Shown one piece after another: positions 6,265 to 11,837 of a DNA stretch of 11,837 nt; position 1 is the first letter of the stretch, and each line of letters begins with the position of its first letter. The stretch spans positions 1-11,837 of the forward strand of contig SLDF01000003.1 of assembly GCA_007125435.1 (NCBI GenBank), given 5' to 3'. Position numbers and translations under genes: made by a program. The notes beneath the pieces were generated by a model. The model was given only the letters and a program-made list of their open reading frames with translations, ran no database searches and was not told where the DNA came from. This stretch comes from Saprospiraceae bacterium. GTDB taxonomy: Bacteria > Bacteroidota > Bacteroidia > Chitinophagales > Saprospiraceae.

Positions 6265-7501
6265 TCAGTCCCATTTGAACATTTCTAGTATAAGCGCTAT
6301 TAAATCCGTCTACTGGATGGGCTATTAGACCGTTCAGCCCATGCCTGTATCGAAGATGTAGACCGAATCTGGCATTAAAATCGTATCCAACACCTAAGGA
6401 CGGCCTTATATCCCAACGATTGAAAATAACAAAAAGCTGTTCTATTTCTTCACCAGTATAACTGAGAGAAGAAAAACTCCCTGAGGTGGTCTCACCGGTA
6501 TGAAACAATTCGTCAATGCTGATGCCAAACCGATAAGCCATTTCTACACCGGCTAAAAACTGCCATTGGTCATTCATCCGGTATACTAAGTGACCAAACG
6601 TATGTGCGAAGAAGTTACGGTTCACATCCACTGCAGCGATATCAACTTCACTAGAATTACTTATTTGGGAGTTGTGATCTGGAATTACGACATTGGATCG
6701 CCGACTACTACCTGATCTTTCCATCAATGCTACATCAGGATTATAGTAAAGACCATTAATACCTGCGCCGAGTCCAACTTGATATGCCCATTTCTTAGAA
6801 ATTGACCGCTCTAAACCGATATCAAACTGACTGACAATTGAAAAAGGTACCGTCACATTGCTACCAAGAGATAACATTACGAACCGGGACATCAAAGGAT
6901 GGGAAACTGCTTTTGGTGACGACAGATAAGGCATATCAATAGCCTTAGTACTATTGTCGAAACCTTTGGTTACCATGCCTTTATTGTCTCTTGTTGGAAG
7001 TTCCTCTGTAATGCCAAATGCCAGATCATTGTTTCTGCTTATAGCATTGGTCTCGCTTTCAGTTGTTATTACTGTATTTTCGTCAATCACTTCTATGTCT
7101 GCATGCGCTGTAATTGCTAGGCGATCTGTTTCTCTGGTAAGTGGTTGACCTTGTGGCTCGGTATTGGGTGCTGAGGTAATACCTTCAAATATGTCACTAT
7201 CGTTAACAGATGTAGACCGGGTATCAGTCATATCTTTTTCACGAGAGCTCTCTGCCACGGCATTGATAACTGTTTTCTGATTGGTGTCATCTATGCCTTG
7301 CTCTAATTCAAAATGAGATAAAATAGGTAGTCTTTCGGCAGACCTGGTGCTCAGGACATACCAGCTTAGACCGGCTACCAGCAAAACCGCAGCCGCACTG
7401 CCCCACCACCATAAGGCGATAGGCTTATCATCGATCGGCATATGTTCGTCAAGTAGACGGTTCATATCATTCCAGCCTCTATGTCGTATATCTTTCTTCA
7501 T
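6251..7501 (-). CDS. Sigma-linked membrane protein: cytoplasmic tail, one TM helix, linker, C-terminal beta-barrel
   Basis: A 416-aa protein with three visible parts. Residues 1-26 are a charged cytoplasmic tail with a WNDMNRLLDEHMP motif, a type I recall in front of the membrane helix in Bacteroidota proteins paired with sigma factors. Residues 27-50 form one transmembrane helix (WWW start, Ala/Leu core). Residues 51-200 are a polar Thr/Ser/Glu/Asp-rich linker without clear fold. Residues 205-416 show alternating beta-strands of an outer-membrane beta-barrel (OMP_b-brl/PorT-like), ending in the OM sorting residues Y-R-F. The gene starts 2 nt after the ECF sigma stop, the usual place of an anti-sigma factor. 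I infer that the tail may bind the sigma factor while the barrel senses the outer membrane. The sequence does not prove this, and a plain periplasmic beta-domain is possible. No classical anti-sigma zinc motif is present. Confidence 0.75.
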   Translation of the reverse strand: MKKDIRHRGWNDMNRLLDEHMPIDDKPIALWWWGSAAAVLLVAGLSWYVLSTRSAERLPILSHFELEQGIDDTNQKTVINAVAESSREKDMTDTRSTSVNDSDIFEGITSAPNTEPQGQPLTRETDRLAITAHADIEVIDENTVITTESETNAISRNNDLAFGITEELPTRDNKGMVTKGFDNSTKAIDMPYLSSPKAVSHPLMSRFVMLSLGSNVTVPFSIVSQFDIGLERSISKKWAYQVGLGAGINGLYYNPDVALMERSGSSRRSNVVIPDHNSQISNSSEVDIAAVDVNRNFFAHTFGHLVYRMNDQWQFLAGVEMAYRFGISIDELFHTGETTSGSFSSLSYTGEEIEQLFVIFNRWDIRPSLGVGYDFNARFGLHLRYRHGLNGLIAHPVDGFNSAYTRNVQMGLMYRF

Positions 7502-7503
7502 AA

Positions 7504-8082
7504 CTATCCGGCAATATTTTTATTGATAGACTTTTTCTTGAGTTCATCCTTTAAGGCTTGGCGGGCTTTAGCCAGGTACCATTTTGATGTATTTTCACTC
7601 ATCTCTAGCTTCTCTCCTATTTCTCTGTGATTATATCCTTCTATGGCATACAGTTGAAAAACTTCAGCTGCTTTAGGTGGAATAGACGATAATAAGTCTA
7701 TGATATCATTATAGTACAAATCATCCAATGCCCCTGAAGGTGTTTCTTTCTCAGGCTGTGCATGGTGCTCTTTGTCAAATACTATGAACTGATGATACCT
7801 GTTTTGGCCTCTTAGATATTCGACCATATCATGATAGACAATGCGTCTGATCCAACCCTCAAAACTCCCCTTCCCGGCGAAGGATTCAATGTTCTGAAAG
7901 ACTTTAAGAAAGCCATTATTCAGTACAGATAATATCTCGTCTTCTTGCTTGAGATACTTTCTGCACATGCGATACATGGTATCAAAGTACTGCATATAGA
8001 GCGCCTTCTGACATTTCCTGTCATTATCTATGCAGCCCTTAATGAGTGCTTCTTCGCTATATGTTTTATTTAGTAGCTTCAA
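7504..8082 (-). CDS. ECF-type RNA polymerase sigma factor
   Basis: A 192-aa sigma-70 family protein of the extracytoplasmic-function (group IV) type. Region 2 covers about 25-92: core-binding and -10 recognition helices, with the conserved KGSFEGWIRRIVYH block at 71-84. Region 4 covers about 125-182: an SIPPKAAEVFQLYAIEGYNH block, then the helix-turn-helix HREIGEKLEMSENTSKWYLA that reads the -35 element. Region 3 is absent, as expected. No ATG lies upstream of region 2 in this frame, and the first internal Met (M30) would cut into region 2. The likely start is therefore TTG at 8082-8080, overlapping the preceding stop as TTGA and implying translational coupling. The next gene begins 2 nt after the stop and probably encodes its membrane regulator. 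Confidence 0.9.
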   Translation of the reverse strand: MKLLNKTYSEEALIKGCIDNDRKCQKALYMQYFDTMYRMCRKYLKQEDEILSVLNNGFLKVFQNIESFAGKGSFEGWIRRIVYHDMVEYLRGQNRYHQFIVFDKEHHAQPEKETPSGALDDLYYNDIIDLLSSIPPKAAEVFQLYAIEGYNHREIGEKLEMSENTSKWYLAKARQALKDELKKKSINKNIAG

Positions 8083-8876
8083 AAAGTAAATCCAAAGTTC
8101 AAGTTTAATCTTCTATACAACTGGTCGATAACAGTTTCGCCAGGCCAGGGACCACTCGATACATAGGTAAATGTCATTTGCTGCACAAACAATTCAACCC
8201 CTATATTAAATGAGGTTTGTCTTTTACTCTTAAAGTACAAACCCGTGCCGATTGCCGCTCTGTATCCGCCGTCGATGGACCTATCCGATATCGGCCTCCA
8301 TGGATCAATGCTTTCTCCAAGAAACTGACCTATCCCCCATCCGACCCTACCTGAAACATAAGGACTGGCCATGTTTGTAAAATAAACCCATTCATACCCA
8401 AGTGTAAATCCCTGAGATATGACATACTGTGAACCCTCTAACACATCCACATCTATCTCTGCTGTACCAAAGTGTCCTCCTCGAAGACGATATTTATAAT
8501 TTAATCCAAAATGATACCCATTTAAAACCGTAGTTAATAAAAGTCCGGTTCTAATTTGAAAAAAATGTGGTGTTGCTTTCTTCTCTAGCCAATGGTGTCT
8601 GGCCTCAGCTAAAAGTACTTCGTGTTCTTCTGACAGAGGCTGCACCAGACTTCTTATCTGACTTTCTAAATATTTTATCTGCCTACCGTTAGGCAATTCT
8701 ACGACTACAGTATCATCGATAATGTCAACCAATTCGACATATACCTTTATTCCATTCTTGAGGTGAAGATAGGTATTATATTCTTTTTCATTATTACCTT
8801 TCTCTTGTGCGAAGGTGACCAATGGCTTTATCATCACCAAAAACAAAAATAATAACAAAAAATTGAGATTTCTCAT
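8079..8876 (-). CDS. Outer-membrane beta-barrel protein with small N-terminal beta domain
   Basis: A 265-aa secreted protein of no named family that I can place. Residues 1-23 form a signal peptide (hydrophobic run ending TFA before Q24). Residues 34-80 have a short beta-rich pattern (LKNGIKVYVELVDI, then VVVELPNGRQIKYL), similar to the small folds at the N-terminus of many Bacteroidota surface proteins. Residues 81-100 look helical. From about 105 to the end, amphipathic strands rich in G, Y and F alternate and finish in FGFTF, with a terminal phenylalanine expected of a BAM-assembled outer-membrane barrel. The gene follows the lipoprotein gene by 2 nt, and its TGA overlaps the TTG start of the sigma gene. 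That makes it part of the same operon and a candidate partner or signal source for the sigma system. Binding target unknown. Confidence 0.75.
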   Translation of the reverse strand: MRNLNFLLLFLFLVMIKPLVTFAQEKGNNEKEYNTYLHLKNGIKVYVELVDIIDDTVVVELPNGRQIKYLESQIRSLVQPLSEEHEVLLAEARHHWLEKKATPHFFQIRTGLLLTTVLNGYHFGLNYKYRLRGGHFGTAEIDVDVLEGSQYVISQGFTLGYEWVYFTNMASPYVSGRVGWGIGQFLGESIDPWRPISDRSIDGGYRAAIGTGLYFKSKRQTSFNIGVELFVQQMTFTYVSSGPWPGETVIDQLYRRLNLNFGFTF

Positions 8877-8878
8877 AC

Positions 8879-10168
8879 TTATGGCCTGGTTACATTAATT
8901 AAGCTCATGAGTTTCATGTTAGAGGGATCCGAAAAATCGTATTGCCTAAATCCATCATTACCTATGACCAATAGACTATGGTCTCGAATAGCTATGGCAT
9001 CAAATGCATGAAATCCTTTGATATGACTTCTCAAATTTTGCTTAATAGCACTTATATTACTGACATCAAATACCTTCAGCCCGTACTTTCCCTCACAAAT
9101 AAAGAGGTCATTATCCAGTACTGCCAGCCCATGTGGATTATCCATGGTATATGTATGGAGCAATTTTGGGTTGAATATATCTGTTACGTCTAAAACGTCA
9201 AGTTGATTGGTAAAGCTGCCACAAGCTGTACCGCCTCTCAAGGTCACATAGGCAATATTATCCTGAACCACGACCGGGTCACAGGCATTAGCATGGCTAA
9301 ATGTCGACGCATGTTTGGGTTGGCCGGGATCATCTAAGGTCATGATATGCATACCATTAATGGCTCCAATAAACAAATAGTCCTCATAAGGGAATATGGT
9401 CTCAATGCCCCAGGGCAACGGTGTACGACTTGCCTCACCGACATGACCCCCTGCATAGATAGGCAAGGCAAATATCTCAGCATCACCCACAACATACAGA
9501 TGATGCTTTGTAATTGTAAATCTCGCCATAGAACCTCCCTGACCTGTTGTATGCATCTGAGGGCTTCCTGATGCGTCAAAATTGAAGGTTCCAATGCCAT
9601 TGGCATTCTGTGCAAGACTTCGCTCTGCAAAGATGGCACCATCTCTAGTAAACCAAGATCTGCCAAAGTGTTGATCACTGCAATCTATGACTTCTTCTAC
9701 CTCTGTTGGTTCTAGATGAGACAACAATCCCTCATCTCCTGTAAAATAACGTGAACTGAAAACATCCTCTACCCTTTCTTTGAGTACAGGTTGCTGTATA
9801 TTTGATATATCCATGATCACCAAATCGGAATAGGCATCTGCATACAATACATCATTCATGACAGATATATCGTGATTGCCCTCTATATGGATAAATCCCA
9901 GCTTTACAGGACTTGTCGGATCAGCATTGTCTATGATGTGAATTCCTCTCCGGACTTCATTGATCAGTATGAAGTGACGATAGAAATAAATTTTGCCGGG
10001 TTCTTGAAGCTCTTGTGGAGCATCGTACGTTATCGGTTGACTTCGATATTCATCAGGGGTGACATAGACCCTTTCATATTGTAGGTAAGTGGTTCTTTGT
10101 TCACACTTGTCCTTCAGACATCCGACAAAGAGAAAGCTTACAAAAGCAAAGAATACAACTTTTTTCAT
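8879..10168 (-). CDS. LVIVD-repeat surface lipoprotein (beta-propeller)
   Basis: A 429-aa predicted lipoprotein. Residues 1-16 are a lipoprotein signal; FVGC gives a slightly unusual lipobox with Phe at -3, and C17 would be lipidated. The rest carries LVIVD-type repeats, each pairing a strand such as LVIMDISN, LDVLDVTD or LKVFDVSN with a following x-P-x-L strand. Clear copies lie near 73-92, 100-130, 322-340 and 362-375, and weaker ones near 180-200, 265-285 and 400-418. Such repeats form beta-propellers on the surface of bacteria and archaea, mostly of unknown ligand. It is the first gene of a four-gene operon; the next ORF starts 2 nt after its stop. Likely role: exposed binding or scaffold protein of the outer membrane or cell surface, possibly working with the barrel protein encoded next. 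No enzyme motif is seen. Confidence 0.82.
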   Translation of the reverse strand: MKKVVFFAFVSFLFVGCLKDKCEQRTTYLQYERVYVTPDEYRSQPITYDAPQELQEPGKIYFYRHFILINEVRRGIHIIDNADPTSPVKLGFIHIEGNHDISVMNDVLYADAYSDLVIMDISNIQQPVLKERVEDVFSSRYFTGDEGLLSHLEPTEVEEVIDCSDQHFGRSWFTRDGAIFAERSLAQNANGIGTFNFDASGSPQMHTTGQGGSMARFTITKHHLYVVGDAEIFALPIYAGGHVGEASRTPLPWGIETIFPYEDYLFIGAINGMHIMTLDDPGQPKHASTFSHANACDPVVVQDNIAYVTLRGGTACGSFTNQLDVLDVTDIFNPKLLHTYTMDNPHGLAVLDNDLFICEGKYGLKVFDVSNISAIKQNLRSHIKGFHAFDAIAIRDHSLLVIGNDGFRQYDFSDPSNMKLMSLINVTRP

Positions 10169-10223
10169 GAGAATAGTATTTTAAACCTGAATTATGCCAA
10201 TAACTGATCCAGCGAACTTAATG

Positions 10224-10252
10224 CCCGGAGCACATATGAAACATACTCCGGG
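10224..10252. promoter_or_regulatory. 7-bp inverted repeat upstream of the lipoprotein-sigma operon
   Basis: CCCGGAG (10224-10230) and CTCCGGG (10246-10252) are perfect complements around a 15-nt centre, 56 bp upstream of the lipoprotein start codon. GC-rich arms in an AT-rich setting stand out. It could be a dyad operator or a hairpin in the 5' leader of the minus-strand operon. No T tract follows on the minus strand; on the + strand it is followed by TAAAAAAG. Function is inferred only from position. Confidence 0.4.
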
Positions 10253-10387
10253 TAAAAAAGTATTTATAAAGCATTTACGTTTACATAGATGTTATCCACT
10301 TTATAAACGTTGGTGCATTAAGCATTTATTTTATATTCACTTACAATACCTATCGACTGTATTTCAAAATGTCGTTTTTTCTCGTCA

Positions 10388-10506
10388 TGCATCAGCGATG
10401 TGCAGTGGTGGCGTAGCGTATGCGAAGCCAGACTCGATGGAGCCTCAGCGGAATCGAGGCCGAACGAATAGTGAGCCACGTAACGTAGCGACCCGTAACG
10501 AAGTGG
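10388..10506. repeat. Second cluster of AGCG-loop hairpins
   Basis: Several small inverted repeats follow each other: CATC (10390-10393)/GATG (10397-10400) with loop AGC; GGC (10410-10412)/GCC (10427-10429); CTCGAT (10433-10438)/ATCGAG (10453-10458); and CCAC (10476-10479)/GTGG (10503-10506). GTGGC (10408-10412)/GCCAC (10475-10479) can enclose the middle ones. The loops carry AGCG or GCGAA words, as in the cluster at 251-365, and CGAAGTGGA occurs in both clusters (287-295 and 10499-10507). CGTAACG is repeated at 10479-10485 and 10494-10500. No open frame here looks real. Confidence 0.5.
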
Positions 10507-10548
10507 AGGGTGATGCCCAAAGCCAAAAAACAAAAAAACACCCTCACT
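10502..10548. other. Bulged stem-loop at the 3' end of the DUF2130 gene
   Basis: AGTGGAGGGTG (10502-10512) pairs with CACCCTCACT (10539-10548) as a 10-bp stem with one bulged base and a 26-nt loop. The right arm covers the stop codon (10544-10546) of the minus-strand gene. T-runs lie inside the loop on the minus strand rather than after the stem. It is therefore not a standard intrinsic terminator, though it could stabilise the 3' end of the mRNA. Confidence 0.35.
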
Positions 10549-11782
10549 CGTCAATAGTACGATCGGGCAGCTCCAGCACATTAGACGTCTCCAATGAAGA
10601 CCCGGCAATGCCCTTGATGGATCCAAACAGTGCCGATATATTCTCCTGTACTACCCAGATTTGCTTTTCGCGCTGTGCCCATAGCTTGTACATGGCCTTC
10701 TTTTCAGCATTCAGCTGATTGATCATGCCGTCGTAGTTTTCCACAATGCGATTGATATTCTGGACAAACTCATTGCTTGTCAGGTAGTTGTAGAGCAATT
10801 CCATCTTATCGCCTTTGTTGTCCTGAGCAGATTTCACTGCATGGGTCTTGACGATCATCTCTCTCAGCACGAAAGACAAACTCTTCACCTCATGAAACCC
10901 ACAGATCCACACCCCATCTCTCTCGCCAAACTTATCCATATCCGCAGGGAATGCCTCCGTCACCAGTACAGCCACATCCGCCTTGCAGGTCACCTGATCT
11001 TGCTTCAGCTTTTCGATCCAGTCATTCGCAAAGTGCTTAGTGCGCTTACTCTCATAGACAATAGTCCCACAGACCTGCTGCATGGCATTGACCACCGTCT
11101 GGATACAATCCGCACCGCGCACCCCCTTCGGCACCTCATCGATCCTGTCAAATGGATATGATTTCCTCAGCAATTCCTCCAGAGCAATCTCCTGCACTTC
11201 ACCCTGTAGCTGCATAGACCCCTGCTCTGCGCGTCGCTTCATCTCCTCAGCCAGCTTCTTATTATCATCAATTTGCTTCTGCATCTTGATCCGCTCAAAC
11301 TCAAATTTTTCCCTTTCTTTAGCCATGGCCTTCTCCTCGATTTCGCTCTGTTTCTCCAGCATCTCCTTCTCTATGCGTAGCTTCAGCGATTCCTGCTCCT
11401 CCTTCAGCGCTGCCTCCATTTTCATCAGAGCCACCTCCTTCTCTTGCATTTTTTTATTCTCAGACTTGCGGCGTGCATTTTCCTCCTCCAGCGCCTTTAT
11501 CTTCTCCTCGAATGCCTCCAACGTCGATGCCTCTATTTTCTTTTTCTCAGCATTCAGCGCTTTAGCCAGCTCAGCCTTCAGGACATCCTCCTGTGCCGCC
11601 TTCATCGCTTCCAGTTGCTCACGCTCCTTGTCCAGTTTCAGCTTTTCCGCATTGAAACGCTTTGCCTGCTCTGCCACCTTCTTTTCAAACTCTGCCTTGA
11701 AATGCGCCTCCATCTTCCCGGACAGCGCCTCTTCCACATCGAAGTTATGCCCACAATTAGGACATGTGATCTTATCCGTCAT
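10544..11782 (-). CDS. DUF2130-family protein: zinc knuckle, coiled coil, nuclease-like domain
   Basis: A 412-aa cytoplasmic protein. Residues 7-11 (CPNCG) are one half of a zinc ribbon; no second CxxC is seen. Residues 25-190 are a very long charged coiled coil (Lys/Glu/Ala heptads). Residues 195-345 match the DUF2130 core: the LLRKSYPFD block, D225 in GADC, then E244-S-K246 (YESKRTKHF), DVAVLVTEAFP, and a WICGF strand. D225 with E244-x-K246 has the layout of a PD-(D/E)xK nuclease site, so DNA or RNA cleavage is possible, but I infer this from pattern only. A second helical part (345-395) with W-rich motifs closes the protein. No restriction, defence or mobile-element gene is visible alongside. 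Sampled 60-bp blocks run near 48-50% GC, against 30-33% in sampled blocks of the peptidase gene. The start is the ATG at 11782. Confidence 0.85.
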   Translation of the reverse strand: MTDKITCPNCGHNFDVEEALSGKMEAHFKAEFEKKVAEQAKRFNAEKLKLDKEREQLEAMKAAQEDVLKAELAKALNAEKKKIEASTLEAFEEKIKALEEENARRKSENKKMQEKEVALMKMEAALKEEQESLKLRIEKEMLEKQSEIEEKAMAKEREKFEFERIKMQKQIDDNKKLAEEMKRRAEQGSMQLQGEVQEIALEELLRKSYPFDRIDEVPKGVRGADCIQTVVNAMQQVCGTIVYESKRTKHFANDWIEKLKQDQVTCKADVAVLVTEAFPADMDKFGERDGVWICGFHEVKSLSFVLREMIVKTHAVKSAQDNKGDKMELLYNYLTSNEFVQNINRIVENYDGMINQLNAEKKAMYKLWAQREKQIWVVQENISALFGSIKGIAGSSLETSNVLELPDRTIDE

Positions 11783-11837
11783 ACACTACCTTTTATAATT
11801 TTCATTTACCAAAATTCTACCCACAATATAGCGCTAT

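Larger units (their letters stand above)
10169..10543. other. Intergenic region between the sigma operon and the DUF2130 gene
   Basis: 375 bp without a protein gene. The left part (10169-10380) is AT-rich and should carry the promoter of the minus-strand operon, but I find no good TTG-N19-TAnnTTTG match on that strand. It holds a 7-bp inverted repeat (10224-10252), a 9-bp direct repeat AAGCATTTA (10269-10277 and 10320-10328) and ACGTTTA/TAAACGT (10277-10283/10304-10310). The right part (10388-10548) is GC-rich and full of small hairpins, described separately. Confidence 0.65.

Noticed and set aside
9340..9678. 112-codon minus-strand open frame inside the lipoprotein gene
   Set aside because: Out-of-frame shadow of the LVIVD-repeat gene, which has a clear signal sequence and repeats.
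10194..10718. 174-codon + strand open frame
   Set aside because: Crosses the hairpin cluster and the antisense of the DUF2130 gene; composition is not protein-like.
11082..11798. 238-codon Ser-rich + strand open frame
   Set aside because: Antisense shadow of the Lys/Glu-rich coiled coil of the DUF2130 gene, which yields Ser/Phe-rich nonsense.

Overview
The window looks like chromosomal DNA from a Bacteroidota (Bacteroidetes) bacterium, probably a Saprospiria- or Flavobacteriia-like environmental lineage. Four things point there: a secreted peptidase with a C-terminal type IX secretion (T9SS) sorting domain (KIYPNPA...), promoters of the Bacteroidota form TTG-N19-TAnnTTTG in front of the tRNA and the ferredoxin gene, LVIVD-repeat and small outer-membrane beta-barrel proteins, and an AT-rich genome without strong Shine-Dalgarno sites. 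The species cannot be named from this window.

Left end (1-846): no convincing protein gene. It holds two tandem hairpins (111-154), a cluster of short inverted repeats built around AGCG words (251-365), five tandem copies of a 7-bp repeat (399-433), a well-folded RNA candidate of about 160 nt on the + strand (442-600), and the promoter region of the next gene.

Plus-strand block (847-6219): an 812-aa secreted zinc carboxypeptidase (M14) with a jelly-roll-like domain and T9SS tail; an initiator tRNA-fMet with its own promoter and a strong intrinsic terminator; a compact cluster of a KdsC-like HAD phosphatase, a UbiA-family prenyltransferase and a Maf-type nucleotide pyrophosphatase (first pair overlapping by ATGA); then a separately promoted two-cluster [4Fe-4S] ferredoxin.

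Minus-strand block (10168 down to 6251): a tight four-gene operon read as LVIVD-repeat lipoprotein, outer-membrane barrel protein, ECF sigma factor (apparently a TTG start overlapping the upstream stop), then a protein with a short cytoplasmic N-terminus, one inner-membrane helix, a periplasmic linker and a C-terminal outer-membrane-type beta-barrel. Gaps are 2, -4 and 2 nt. The last protein sits where an anti-sigma factor would be and could link the outer membrane to the sigma factor. This is the most interesting system here. A terminator-like hairpin overlaps the last codons of the operon.

Right end (10169-11837): an intergenic region with a 7-bp inverted repeat and a second cluster of AGCG-loop hairpins, then a minus-strand DUF2130-type protein (zinc-knuckle remnant, long coiled coil, nuclease-like core) whose gene looks richer in GC than its neighbours.
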